Source: Chrysomallon squamiferum
Taxonomy: Eukaryota > Mollusca > Gastropoda > Neomphalida > Peltospiridae
Reading direction: 5' to 3'
NCBI GenBank assembly: GCA_012295275.1
Contig: CM022676.1
Coordinates: 6,293,219 to 6,357,218 of the forward strand
DNA: 64,000 bases
Position numbers and translations under genes: made by a program. Of this stretch, positions 50,561 through 63,614 are shown in pieces (positions within the stretch are counted from its first letter, which is position 1; each line of letters starts with the position of its first letter). Below the pieces are notes generated by a model. That model searched no databases. It saw only the letters and a program-made list of their open reading frames with translations, and was not told the DNA's origin.

Positions 50561-52289
50561 ACTTCTTTCTTAATATATTTATGTTATATGCCATTTTAGA
50601 AGTATGCAGATTTTGAAACAACAGCATCAGCAGCAGAAACTTCATCATCATATCAGTTACTGTCTGGTTTTAAAATAACATTTCAGCTTGACAGTACTTG
50701 AAATAATAAATAATGTGTCATTTTGTAAATACACAAATTCAGAATTGATCACTGTGGTTACAATTTCATTACAAATGTCTGAAATGTTATTTTTAATAAT
50801 TTAATAATATTTAAAAAAAAAATTCACTTTCATTATTTCTGTTTGTGCTGTTTATAAAATTATTTCTAATCATTAAATAAAACTTAAAACCCTCAGAAAT
50901 ATGCCTTTTTGGGAGAACTATATTTTTATTATGTTCCTTGTAATTGTCAGTGTTATTTATGAAGTTATTCCCAATGACTTAGTAATATCTGAAAATATCC
51001 AGAAATATGTTGCTTTGGAAGTTTATGAATTCTGAGCTACACCGGTCACTACAGTTACATCATCATTAACTCAACGTCTATGATGATGATATCTAAAATA
51101 ACATATCTTTCTCTTAACATTAAAAAAGGCATCTAATGCTGTACAGCTTAAAAACTAAAATAAAAAAGGGGATAAAAAAAAGACACCCACCCAAAACACT
51201 CCTATTTGTATTTTTTTATTTTAATACTGGCAAACACCCCATTCCTAACTGTTTGCTGTTAAAACCTTTGTATCAGCAAAGATACCTCTACAATAATTTA
51301 AAAAACAAATTATTACTGGATAGAAAACAAATTAATCAAAATTTAATTTTTAAGATGCAAATCTAATTAACTCAAAAACAAAAGAATAATAAAAAAAAAA
51401 AATTTAATTTTAAAATAAATGAAATTTTTTAATTCTGGTATTTAAGCACTGGTTTTATTAACTTTAGTAAAAACTGTATTTGCAACAGCTATATGTGTGT
51501 GTATATACACATGTGAGTGTGTGACTGTGTGTGTGTGTGTTGTAATTATATAATGTTAAAATGATTTGATTCTTAGATGTCTACATATTATTAATTACAT
51601 TAGCAAAATTAAGAAACAGAACATATCTTTTTGTCAGGTCTGTATCTAATCGCTATTTGATTTATGCAGAATAAATAAAAAGGACTAGTCATTAGAAAAA
51701 TCTATATGCAAAAAAAAAAAAAAAAAAAAAAATTTAAAAAAAATTGTTGATGACTAGAAAATGATGAGGTGAGTATAGTTTTCAAAATATCACTGTTGGG
51801 AAGCTGTATGAAATTCAGGAGAGCTAGAAAGTCACTCTCCTGAATTTACTAGGCGAGCTTTTTCCTGGGATTAGCATAGTCGAGGTGCACCTGTTTTCTT
51901 TATTAATAGGTGCAGTGAGCACCTGATATTCAGGTGCACAGGTGCTCATGAACACCTTAAGCAATATGTGTTAAGAAGTTAAAATATTTGTCTGTTTTTT
52001 TTTTTTTTTTTTTTCATTATGATGGTGATATTTAAGAATTTTTATTTTGTATAATTTTCAATTCATTTTTAGCTGGATTAAGAATTCAAAACGGATAAAG
52101 ATTTTTGAGTTTTCTAGATAAAGAATTTTACATTACTTAAAATAACACAATATTTTTTTAACTGGTTGTCGATACTAATGTTTTGGTTTTTTTTCCCCCT
52201 AAATTATAAATTTTTATCTCATTTTTTTAAAACTTTTATTTTATTTTATTGTTATTTTTTATTTAAAAATTTTCATTTTGTTTCAACCA

Positions 52290-53130
52290 ATCAGAAAGAA
52301 CGTGGGCACTCCCTCAATTTTATCCTCTGGTGTGATCTCTGCAACTTTGACCCAGTAGATGTTTCCAATAAAAAAATTATTGCAATTTTGGATAAAGATT
52401 GATTTACAAATGGAGTTGTATTTTCATCCAAGGCCCATCAACAGTTGGAAAGAGTGGGGAAAGATGAAAGATTCACTTTTGAAAGTTACATGGGAAAAAC
52501 GGATCATTCTGATTGATGAATGCAATATTACATGCACTACTGTTGAAAGATACACAAGCGCCTCCTTAGTGGAAATGATGTTGAGGTGGAAATAAAAATG
52601 CAAACCACCTCAAAACATTACTAACACACCAGCAACAATAAGCCAAGTTTCAGTTTGACAGCATCTGATATGGAAGCAGTTAATAACTGTATCTACCGAA
52701 TACTGACTGACGAAGATCCAGAGTTATTAAAGAATTGATGCAAAATTTCCTCTGAACCCGAAGATGTGGGTTGTACTATTTGACTTCTTTGAAAGACCTG
52801 AAAGAGGAAACTATGATTGGACTGCTTTTACGATGACCCTGAATATGAAAAGTTCAACAATCACCACCGAAGCATGTGTTCACACTGACGAAGCTCGTGA
52901 AAGTTGCCGAAGTGGTTGACGAGGAAAAAAAACATCGTCATCAGATGAACTGAAAACTGTTACACACAAAAGTTTACTCTTTTGGGTTATTTATTAAAAA
53001 GACAATTTCTGCTTGGTTTTGGTATCTGGGGGTGGGGGTAAATCAGTGGAGTGCCCAACTGACTGGTGACTATGTAAATGACCAGAAGTGCCAAATTGAG
53101 TGGAAATAATTGAGTGACGGAAGTGACTAA
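52290..53130 (+). pseudogene. Possible decayed coding sequence, unidentified
   Basis: This patch is less AT-rich than its surroundings and gives broken, protein-like frames on the plus strand, for example YFHPRPINSWKEWGKMKDSL (52415 onward) and, in another frame, MWVVLFDFFERPERGNYDW (about 52764-52820). No long open frame, splice pattern or family is recognisable. It may be an old transposon or gene fragment. Confidence 0.25.
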
Positions 53131-55249
53131 AAAGACAATTCATTAATTATTCAGATTAAAATAAGATTAACATAGTAATTCATTCTTAATTTAAATTCTG
53201 ACGTCACTTAAGACAATAAAAAAATCTAATTACTTTTATAATCAGGATTTTCATACAAACCGATTCATATTCTTTTATCAGTTACGATGACCAAATATGT
53301 AAGAGATTTTATATTAATTAAAAACAGACAAACACTTTAAATTCTTAACAGATAACGAACTGATATGAATCAGATAATAAATACTGATAATTAATTTAAA
53401 AAAAAAAAACATTGTAAAAAAAAATAAATCATAAAATAATGTTTTGGGTGAAAGGATGTATATTATAAAAAAAAAAAAAAAATGAAAAAAAATAAAAAGA
53501 ATTATTTGCGTCAACACTATATATAATCATTATCCACAAAATCAAATTCTAATTTATTTTAAAAAAAAAAAAAAAAAAAAAAATATTCGTACACTATATA
53601 TAAAAATATAACTTAGGTGAAAAGAGGAATAACTTTGCAAAGGGAGGTAAAAAAAAAAAAAAAAAAAAAAAAAAGAAAATGGCTAATATAGTTGACAAAT
53701 ATGGGTTAAATACGCTGTTATAATGAAAGCATGAGTAACACTACTCAATTAGAAGCATACACAATTTACACCAAGAAATACACACAAAACATAGCAACTT
53801 TCTTTCTGTCAATATATACACTTAAACAACTTATGTTTCCAGCACACACTTATAGTATTATTATTATGACACAGAATGATTAAAATGCATCAATTTCAGG
53901 CAAAATATCTGTTAAAAAATAGAACGAAGAAATGTAAACAAATGGTTAAATATTAACATTCAGGGATACTTTTGGCCCAGTGTTGTAACATGTTTAATTA
54001 TAGCAACAAGGGAGATAACTCACATTCCAACTATTTATAGTAACATGTTCCTCAAAACGCTATGTGTTATAAATGGAATATACTGAAAGCTAACATTCAA
54101 GCTATTTATAGTAGTGTATTCCCTTAAAACTATTCGTTATAAATACAGATACATAAAAAGCAAACACCGAAAAATTGTGGCGTATTTTTCGAAATATTCA
54201 TTTTTTACATTAAACAACAGGGGAAGCAATCTGATTTACAAAATATATAATTATTTTACACATGTAAAAACAAAATAAAACAAGGGGTTTAAAAATTGTA
54301 TTAGTATTTAAAATAGCACATATAACGACGGTTCTAAGCAAATAATTTATCTCGGAACACACAAAAAAAATTCAATTTCTTTTTCTTCGTACTCAGCCAT
54401 ATAAATATACAACAACGACTTTTTAAAATTGCATTTGGTTTCCATGGTGTTTTTTTGTTTTGTATTTTGTTTCTTCTTCTTTCTTCTTTTTTTTTGAAAT
54501 AAAAATCCTCTTCACAATGGGCTGTTAAAACAATGGTTCACAATCTCATTTACAAGAATATATACTGAACATTTTGTCTTCATTCTTCCCATATCGTTTT
54601 TTTTTTTGTTTTTATCCAAATGAAACTTTCAGGACACTTGGTGTCCAAGTTTCAAAATATACAGTAGAATTATTATGGTGTGTTTATATGTATATTGTCT
54701 TTGGCATAAGATATCCATGTAACACATTCCATTATAATGTTTCTTCAAAGTTCACAAAAAAACATTGTCATCATCACCATAAAGTATTTTATTTATGCAC
54801 GCTTTTCCTGGACATCTTTACAAGTATGATACTGTAAGTAGCACTTTCATGTAAGTTAAGTTATGCCCCTTGCTTTCCAGGGAGCAAAGGTCATCATCTA
54901 TAAAGGGTCCCCCAATAAACAGGACTTTGAGTCTCAGATGAAAAGATTAAATATTTTGTTAATATTTTGAAATACAAAAAAAAACACAAGTTATTAACCA
55001 CTTTGGTATTATATATTTATAATATTGCACACATTTGTCTTATTTACATATATAAGTTATGTTTTCCTATACGCCATTATAAATTCTGTTAGATTTTATA
55101 TTCAACTATTTACACATCGTATTTTAATTTTGAGATTTAATTCGACGCAGGTTGTAAGAGTTTGACTCTTGATGTATTTAGAATAATTAATTAATTAAGA
55201 TTGAAATTCTGTTAATTAGGGGAAAAAAAAAAATGATGTTTTAGGATGA

Positions 55250-55640
55250 TAATTTAAATAAATATTCATGATAAACATTATGTATATTATACATATTAAT
55301 GAGAATCAAGAAATCTTATTCATGAAACTCTAGAATATCTAATACATATTCATGAGCAGGAAGAATTATTTAGTATGTAAATCTAATGAAAATCTATCAG
55401 TGCTTCATACATATTCATTAGAATATGAAGTAACTCATACATATTGATAAGAAGATCTGTTTTTTTTTAATGCTTTAGTTAGAAATTCTTTAAAAAAAAA
55501 AATCTTTTATATTCGTAAGAACAAAATATTTCCCCACACATATTAATATACACAAGAAACAAGGACTGTTTCATGCATAGCAATAAGTAACTTGTTAATA
55601 TTTGTGAGAAACAAGATAACATATCATACATATTCATAAG
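55250..55640. repeat. Decayed tandem repeat with CATACATATTCAT
   Basis: Six or more units of about 55-70 bases containing ATACATATTCATNAG and GAA-AAGTAACT-like parts. Confidence 0.65.
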
Positions 55641-55749
55641 GAACAAAACTTTTATAAAAAAGAAGAAAAAAGAAACTGAAACAGTTTTAACATTATCTGA
55701 ACACTATGAAATGAGAGGTAGCATGAACAGGTAAATTAATTAAATTATA

Positions 55750-55801
<52 letters not shown>
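55750..55801. repeat. (ATA)n microsatellite
   Basis: About seventeen ATA units. Confidence 0.95.
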
Positions 55802-56439
55802 TTCATACTGAACAAAAACGTTAAGGATTGTGAAATACTTGATATACTTATAAAACAATAAGACATATAAAATGGATAAAAATCATTATCATGGGAAAAA
55901 CCCAACAATAATAATAAATAAAAAGAAAAATAAGAAAAATACAAAAAAAAAGAAGAAAAAAAAAACATCATAAGACTCTTTTAATTAGCATAAATTAATT
56001 TCCAGTCAATTCAATATTTCTGTGATATTTCTGAAAATAACATGGACAAATATTTTATAATCCATAACTTTTTTGTTCAGTATACTTGTGACATTCTGCT
56101 TAATTTTGATTCTTGCTCATTTTGTTCCAATTTTGCATAAGTTTTATTTCAAAGTGGCCTAATCAAAAAAAATATTTTTAAAATCTAAGATTGAGCAGTA
56201 AAATTTACAACTTTTCACTCACATTACTTTTATAAAATATTTAATTAATAAATCATTGTTTGACTTAAGCTCCTATACATTCTCACTGATCAGTTTAAAT
56301 TAATAAATTAAAACCAAAGAACATTCAATGATTCATTTGCATTTTTGAATATTGTTGACCATTTTATTGTAGGTTTTTCCAAAATCAGAGAGTTATTTCT
56401 AAATACTCGTTAATTATTATAAATTTTTTATTTTCATAT

Positions 56440-56880
56440 CTTTTCTTTATCTTATTGATAAATAAAATAATTTCTTTAAATTTTATTTTTTTACTATTTA
56501 TCAATCTTGTTCATGCTAAATATTAATTAAAAAAAACAATTTGTTTTTTAATTCTATCAATACTGAAAAAATTTACAATGTAAATTAATCAATAATATCA
56601 ATTTTTCTATTACTTATGAATCTTGCTCATTTTAAACACTTATTAAAAAAAAACAAATCTAAATATTTAAGTACTGCCAATAATTTAAAAATCTACTTCT
56701 TATCAATCGCTCTTACGTTAAATGCTAATAAAAAAATAAAAAATAAAAATATTTTGGTTCTGTCAATAACATAAAAATTTATATGTTAATATTTCAACTT
56801 CTTAGCAATTCTGCTCATATTAAATGCTAATTAAAAAAAAAAGGTCAATAATTTAAAAATTTACAATGTAAATCGAACAA
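56440..56880. repeat. Decayed tandem repeat 3' of the large minus-strand exon
   Basis: About four units of roughly 100-120 bases sharing CTTGCTCATTTTAAA, AATTAAAAAAAA and AAAATTTACAATGTAAAT. If the gene's 3' UTR is longer than about 50 bases, it contains this block. Confidence 0.7.
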
Positions 56881-56923
56881 TAATTAATTATTATATTTTT
56901 TAACACCTGTATTATCGATATCA

Positions 56924-59900
56924 CTACTTTGCACCATAGAAAGGTTTGGGTCCAAGTCTCAGATGCTGAGGCTTTCTGCTAGCATCCGATAAAACACTTC
57001 CAGGAATTTCAACGCTCAGTCTGTACGAACTGGTGGAAGAAACGTCCCTGGTTGCCAACGACAACTCGTCCCTTACGGGAGAACTGCTGTGAATTCTGCT
57101 CCGTCGCGTCTGTGTTGGCGTGGGTGTTGTCGAGGGTGTCGACGTCGATCCGGAAGTCGAGCTCGACTCATCCCCTTGTCGACTCTCGAAGAAATCCATC
57201 AGTTCCTTTATGCTACCTCTGCGCTGTACGTTTGTCCTGTCGGGAGTCCGTTCAGCGCCCTCTCTCTGCAGCAGAGCGCATTTCTTGTCTCCCCTGCTTG
57301 AGTTCATGTCTCTCAGAACAACGTCCCCCGACGCACTGGCATTCCAGTCTCCGTGACGACCATGGAAAGATGCGTCTAGGTGCTGCGAACTCTCCGATTC
57401 CGAGGTTGAAGATTCGCTGTGGGTTCGACCCCTCGACCCGCTGCGATAGCGCGGCGGTTTACTGAACGACGTGTACTTCGCGCGGTAGTCTTTCAACGCT
57501 GGCGATGAAGGCTGAACTTGAACTTGGCCTCCAGCGTAACGTTCCGACAACGTCGTGGACAACTGACGTCTGTTCGGGGTGGGGCTGCGGGAAGAAATCC
57601 TGTTCTCTTTGTCCGAGAGCGTCTTTCTCATTCTCTCCCTCGACCTTGACCTCCGGGTCAGGGAGGAGGCGTTGGAGGCGCGGGTCCCAGGTCGCGGGAA
57701 GAAAGCCTCGTCGTCCGTGTCCTGATCCCGTTCCGACTGGTGCTCGCTCGGCGTCGGCGTGGGCAACGACATGGACAGGCGTCGGTCGTCACCGCGGCAA
57801 CCACTCTCGGAGGACAGGTTTGGGTCGGACGCCTTCTCGAAGAGGTCGACGAGTGACTGCATCTTCTGAGAGCGTCTTGCTCTGAGCGAGCCGGTGTTGA
57901 AGCCGAAGTAGTCACCACCATCGTTGGCGCCGAAGATGTCATGTCTCTCGGACGCCAGCTGCAGGACGGACTCGTCAAGCGACGACCGACTCCCAACCAT
58001 GTCATCGAAGTGACCGGTCGTTGCGGACTTGACTGCGGGGACAGAGAAGTGACCCTTGTCGCCAGGCCTCGTCCTCGAGCTGAACCTGGCGAACGCATCG
58101 GCGCTCGCGTCCGAGAAAACGTCCTCATCATCCTGACTGGAGACTCCAGAGGGGTCTGCGTCCGAGGGCCCGGTGCTGGACAGCTCCGGCGTCGTCGTCG
58201 CAGAGTCCGAAACATCGTCCACCGCTTCGGCGATCTGTCGCCGAGGATGGGGAACCTTCCTTGAGTGGACGGTCTGGATGTTCTTCTTCAGGTTGGGCTT
58301 CCGTTCGATGACCAGCTTGGCGTCGCCGGTCTGGGAGGTTATCTCCTTGACGACCACCGTCCTTGATATGTCGTCCTGACCCTGCTGCTGCCGTGGCAAC
58401 GAGGGAGACTTGTCTCCCCTTTTCAACGTGGGTCGTTTGACTTCCATTATCTCCCTTGTCGGGGGCGCAAGATCGGCTGAGTAGTCTTGAGAAGACGAGG
58501 GTGTTTTATGTGACGATGATGATGACGATGATGATGACAGTGATGATGATATGTGAGTGGCTGATGCAGACCTGTGCGATGGTGGCTCTGTAAATAAAGA
58601 AGACGGCGAGAGAACTGAATCGGATCTGGAAGGATTCAGAAGAGGAACATGCTGTGAGTTCATTTCCGACTGATCTCTCTTCTGTCCTTGTCTGTGAGAT
58701 CTCAGCATCTCTTTGCCGCTGTTGATGATGTTTTCAAGAATCTCAGACTCCGCGCCTCTGTCCAAGCTTCCTGGCGACGTCATCGTGGATGAGGTTGACG
58801 ACGATGATGTCGTCATGCAGTAACGGCCAGGCGAAGGAGAAGAATAGCTTGCACCGCTGATTTCAACGCTCGCCTCCACTTCCATAGCCTGACACGACTG
58901 AGAGGCAGGTCTCGGAACGGGAGAAACAGTAAACGACGTCGAAGTGTTCGGAGTTTCCGGTTCCAACAGGTCGCTGATGTGACTTCGAAAACCCGGCAAG
59001 TTCACGACATCCAGCAAATCTGACTTCTGCTGCTGCATCTGATCCAGAGAATCTGACCTCTGACCTGGGTGATGGTGGTGGTGGTGGATATGAGCACCAT
59101 GATGAGTAGGAGTAGGAGTAGGAGTAGGAGTAGGATGATGAGGAACAGTAACATCCATGGGTTCGGAGATTTTTGAGTACTGCCACGACACATCGCCGAT
59201 GCCGTGAGCATGTTTGCGATCAGCATCTTTCCTCGGGAATGTTTGCGACGTGTAAAATAACTCTCTTCGCTGCTCGCCGCCTGCTGGAGTCCTGTCTGCA
59301 AGCACCGATTCTGTCGTCGACCGCTTTATCGTTGGTTTCTCCAAAGTCACGGTGTCGTGGTCGACGTGAACTTCGGGCAACGACGGCGACAAGTGCACTT
59401 GTCCGTTTGAAAAACAGGGGTACGAAGACATGAACTTCGACCCTTGGTGGTTCTGGGTGTGGCTGTAGGCGTCGGTGTCTGAGTGCACCGCGTGCAGTAA
59501 GTGTTTCCTGGGAGCTGGGACAGGCATCCACTCGGTTTGAGGAGGTAGACAGGAATCTTCCGGAACTGTCAGACGTCTGCTACAGACGTGGTCCTGATTG
59601 TGACTCAGGGCGGTGCTGCTGCTGTCTGACCCACACATGAACTGTCTGGGACTAGCTCTAGGACTCGGTCTAGGACTGCTGTCTGCCGAGCTCGTACTTC
59701 CAAAATGAACGCTGGGACTGGCCCTGCCGATTCCCAACGAATCCACGGGACTCGTTTTTGATCCAGACTTTCGGTGGCCGACATCGGCGAACACGGGACT
59801 CTGACTCCACTTGATGCTGTCCACTCCTTCGGGCTCGTAGCTGTATCCTATGTGCTTAGATCCAGCAACAGTAACGAGTGTGTCGCTGACAGCCTGAGAT

Positions 59901-61833
59901 GGAGGTGGTTGAGGAGAAGCACCTGAATGTTTGTGACTGATGAACTCAACGCTGCTGGCTATGCTGTCAGAAGCCGTCGAGCTTTCCGTTTCGGAGTCTG
60001 AATCCGATGACGATGACGATGATGATGATGAGGATGACACCTGCTGAGCACGAAGGTTGGCGATGTTGGAAATGGATGCCTGCTCTACAGATTTCTGCTG
60101 CTGCACGTGTACTGGGGCTCGGACCACCTGAGGAGCAGGTGTTTCGATGATCCTGATTTCTGAAGGTCTGTCGACGTAGCTCGGCTTCTCTGAGCTATCA
60201 CACGCAGAGATCTCAGTCTTGTTCGACACGCTTGTCTGAAAACTGTCCTCCCTCGAGAATTCGACCTTCCTTTGCGGAGACCGGATGTTTCCCGAAATGA
60301 TGTTGAACTCTTTCGTCGGCGACATCTTCTTGTCTGGGCTGACCTCGATGAACAGTCCACTGTGACGTTTGTTCACTGCCGTGCTCGTGTTTTTCCTCCT
60401 GTCGATCCTCGCGTATTCCGGGAAGTCCATTTCGGGTGGATTGGTGGGCGTTACGATGTCCTCCTCGATGTGGAGCGGAGTCACGTCTTCGGCGCTGGCA
60501 TGTCTTTGGTATCCTTTGTCCTCGAGTTCCAGAGCTCTGTCCACGTCTCGTTTAAAAGCTGTGTCGATCTGGAGATTTATCTCCCTCAGCGTCCGAGTCA
60601 TTGGCGAATCGGTCAAACTGTCCAGTGAGGCGCTCCTCCTGCGCCTGGCATCCCCCATGCAGGAGTCACCCAGGCTGAGATTGAAACTGTCCACCGACTG
60701 GGAGAGTTCGCTTATCGTCACCGAAGACATGAGATCGTAGTTGCTGTCTGACGTCACGTTTTCTAAAGACTTGGCAATATCGGATGGGACACTCAGACAC
60801 TTGGTCATGTGCGGCTGTGGCTTCTGTTGGATCTTTTTAATGTTGCTCTCGATGACCTCTATACTCGAAGGCAGACGCGGCTTCTTGTCTGCAGGACTCG
60901 TGCGCTCGAACTGGAGTTCCTTGAAGTCTTTTAAATCCTGGGTCGCATCTGTTCCTTCTGGGGGTGTCTCCTGTCTGTTTTCGGGAGACGGGGTTTCGGG
61001 GGAATTCAGTCTGAACTTGACCCTCCCTGAGAACTGCCTGTCTATGTGGTCGATGAGGGACGACATGCTGGTGGGCGAACACACGAAGGAGGATTCCTTC
61101 GACTGCGGTTCCCCGTTGATCAACGTTTCCTTCGAGGCCGACCTCCCTTTCGATCTGTCTCCGCTTTCGCCGTCGGAGAGAATTTCTGCGTAGTCGTGGT
61201 GACGGGAGTAGAAGTACTGCGTTTCGATCGGTTTTGTTTTGGCATCAACGTCGTCGTCTTCGTCGACCTGCATCGATTTTGCAGCGTCAACGGCAGCAGC
61301 AGATGATGTGGAATTGTTCTGAGACATGTCCTCGTCATTCTGCACGAACCCGACTGTTTTCTCTCCGCACCCTTTGGCCTTCTTTCTGCTCTGCGGAGAA
61401 GCTTTGGCTCCACGCTTGTGCGCCGTCAGCTCTTCGGCAGACCTGCTCGACGACTTCTTGCCGTCAACGTCGACGCCTTCCGACCTCGGCATGAACTTCA
61501 CCTTGCCCTGCTGCTCCAACTTCACCAGCGTGGCAGGGTCGTGCCTCGGCCTGAACGTGATGGCGTCTTCGTCCATCGACTCTGACGAGTAACTCTCGTC
61601 GCCGTTGTAGTGGTGCTGAGTGGAATTCTCCAACGCAGGCTGGGAAAATGTCTTCTGCGGCGCACCGTTGTCGGGTCTGTTGCTGCTGGCGCTGCGGTCG
61701 TTGCGCGGCGTGTTCGGTGCTGACGGTGTTCGTCTGTGTAGTGCACGTCTGGTTTTGTCGCCTCTGATGAAGGATTCTTGTCTTTCTGGTTGGTCTGCTC
61801 GTGATTTTCTTCCTTTTGTAGGTGTACTGTGAA
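56924..61833 (-). CDS. Giant terminal coding exon of an unrecognised Ser/Thr/Pro-rich protein
   Basis: A single open frame of 1635 residues plus TAG, GC-rich in an AT-rich neighbourhood, with acceptor TTTACTTACAG at 61834 and entry in phase 1. It begins HSTPTKGRKSRADQPERQES. Seen: low-complexity, charged, Ser-rich and probably disordered sequence, with poly-Ser runs, a (PT)n run and a His run, and many RSxS and SP/TP sites that suit phosphorylation. Two similar short helical motifs are QSLVDLFEKASD (about 57810-57872) and RRGSIKELMDFFESRQ (about 57175-57225). A possible beta-rich patch is RTVVVKEITSQTGDAKLVIE (about 58280-58365). The C-terminus is LRLGPKPFYGAK. No globular domain was found. 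A cytoskeletal or scaffold protein is a guess only. Upstream exons lie beyond the right edge. Confidence 0.85.
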
Positions 61834-63486
61834 CTGTAAGTAAATAAATACTATCTGTGTAAATTATAGTAAAATCTTTACCTTTGATAGGTGTACCATG
61901 AACTGTAAGTAAATAAATACTATCTGTGTAAATTATAGTAAAATCTTTACCTTTTGTAGATGTACCATGAACTGTAAGTAAATAAATACTATCTGTGTAA
62001 ATTATAGTAAAATCTTTACCTTTTGTAGGTGTACTGTGAACTGTAAGTAAATAAATACTATCTGTGTAAATTATAGTAAAATCTTTACCTTTTGTAGATG
62101 TACCATGAACTGTAAGTAAATAAATACTATCTGTGTGTAAATTATAGTAAAATCTTTACCTTTTGTAGGTGTACCATGAACTGTAAGTAAATAAATACTA
62201 TCTGTGTGTAAATTATAGTAAAATCTTTACCTTTTGTAGGTGTACCATGAACTGTAAGTAAATAAATACTATCTGTGTAAATTATAGTAAAATCTTTACC
62301 TTTTGTAGATGTACCATGAACTGTAAGTAAATAAATACTATCTGTGTAAATTATAGTAAAATCTTTACCTTTTGTAGGTGTACTGTGAACTGTAAGTAAA
62401 TAAATACTATCTGTGTAAATTATAGTAAAATCTTTATCTTTTGTAGGTGTACTGTGAACTGTAAGTAAATAAATACTATCTGTGTAAATTATAGTAAAAT
62501 CTTTACCTTTTGTAGGTGTACTGTGAACTGTAAGTAAATAAATACTATCTGTGTAAATTATAGTAAAATCTTTACCTTTTGTAGGTGTACTGTGAACTGT
62601 AAGTAAATAAATACTATCTCTGTGTAAATTATAGTAAAATCTTTACCTTTTGTAGATGTACCATGAACTGTAAGTAAATGAATACTATCTGTGTAAATTA
62701 TAGTAAAATCTTTACCTTTTGTAGGTGTACTGTGAACTGTAAGTAAATAAATATTATCTCTGTGTAAATTATAGTAAAATCTTTACCTTTTGTAGATGTA
62801 CCATGAACTGTAAGTAAATAAATACTATCTGTGTAAATTATAGTAAAATCCTTACCTTTTGTAGATGTACCGTGAACTGTAAGTAAATAAATACTATCTG
62901 TGTAAATTATAGTAAAATCTTTACCTTTTGTAGGTGTACTGTGAACTGTAAGTAAATAAATACTATCTGTGTAAATTATAGTAAAATCTTTACCTTTTGT
63001 AGATGTACCATGAACTGTAAGTAAATAAATACTATGTGTGTGTAAATTATAGTAAAATCTTTACCTTTTGTAGGTGTACTGTGAACTGTAAGTAAATAAA
63101 TACTATCTGTGTAAATTATAGTAAAATCTTTACCTTTTGTAGGTGTACCATGAACTGTAAGTAAATAAATACTATCTGTCTGTAAATTATAGTAAAATCT
63201 TTACCTTTTGTAGGTGTACTGTGAACTGTAAGTAAATAAATACTATCTGTGTAAATTATAGTAAAATCTTTACCTTTTGTAGATGTACCATGAACTGTAA
63301 GTAAATAAATACTATCTGTGTAAATTATAGTAAAATCTTTACCTTTGATAGGTGTACTGTGAACTGTAAGTAAATAAATACTATCTGTGTGTAAATTATA
63401 GTAAAATCTTTACCTTTTGTAGATGTACCATGAACTGTAAGTAAATAAATATTATCTGTGTGTAAATTATAGTAAAATCTTTACCT
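61834..63486 (-). repeat. Tandem array of 23 units, each with a potential 21-nt microexon
   Basis: Units of 69-72 bases directly upstream of the giant exon. On the minus strand each has TTTACTTACAG, 21 bases, then GTAAAG. First microexon at 61902-61882, last at 63434-63414. The exonic part equals the first 20 bases of the giant exon plus a G. Entry and exit phases are both 1, with no stop in any copy. They read HSTPTK, HGTSTK, HGTPTK, HGTPIK or HSTPIK, each joined by a Val codon if consecutive copies are spliced. Introns between neighbours would be only about 48-51 bases. The array ends in a (TG)n run at 63487. Confidence 0.9.
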
Positions 63487-63576
63487 TGTGTGTGTGTGTG
63501 TGTGTGTACATGTATTTCTATTTATATATAGATCTATCAGTGTATATACATATCTGTGTATCTACTTCTGTACCTA

Positions 63577-63614
<38 letters not shown>

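Larger units (their letters stand above)
48726..56923. other. No gene recognised; spacer or long 3' UTRs
   Basis: About 8 kb, AT-rich, between the convergent ends of ASCC2 and the large minus-strand gene. Contains decayed tandem blocks at 50040-50560, 55250-55640 and 56440-56880, and (ATA)n at 55750-55800. Minus-strand AATAAA motifs near 49780-49805 would be candidate far 3' ends if the minus-strand gene has a very long 3' UTR. A less AT-rich patch is at 52290-53130. Confidence 0.5.

Noticed and set aside
57052-61746. Many sizeable open frames on both strands over the GC-rich region
   Set aside because: Shadows of the 1635-residue frame; low stop density is due to high GC content.
61522-61746. 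Start of the large protein placed at an internal codon near 61633
   Set aside because: That codon is TTG; the frame continues upstream without a stop to a clear acceptor at 61834, so this is an internal exon entry rather than a translation start.
61834-63486. Reading the roughly 70-base array as a CRISPR-like array or a satellite centromere
   Set aside because: Animal nuclear context, near-identical units with no unique spacers, and only 1.6 kb long; the exon-copy content explains it better.
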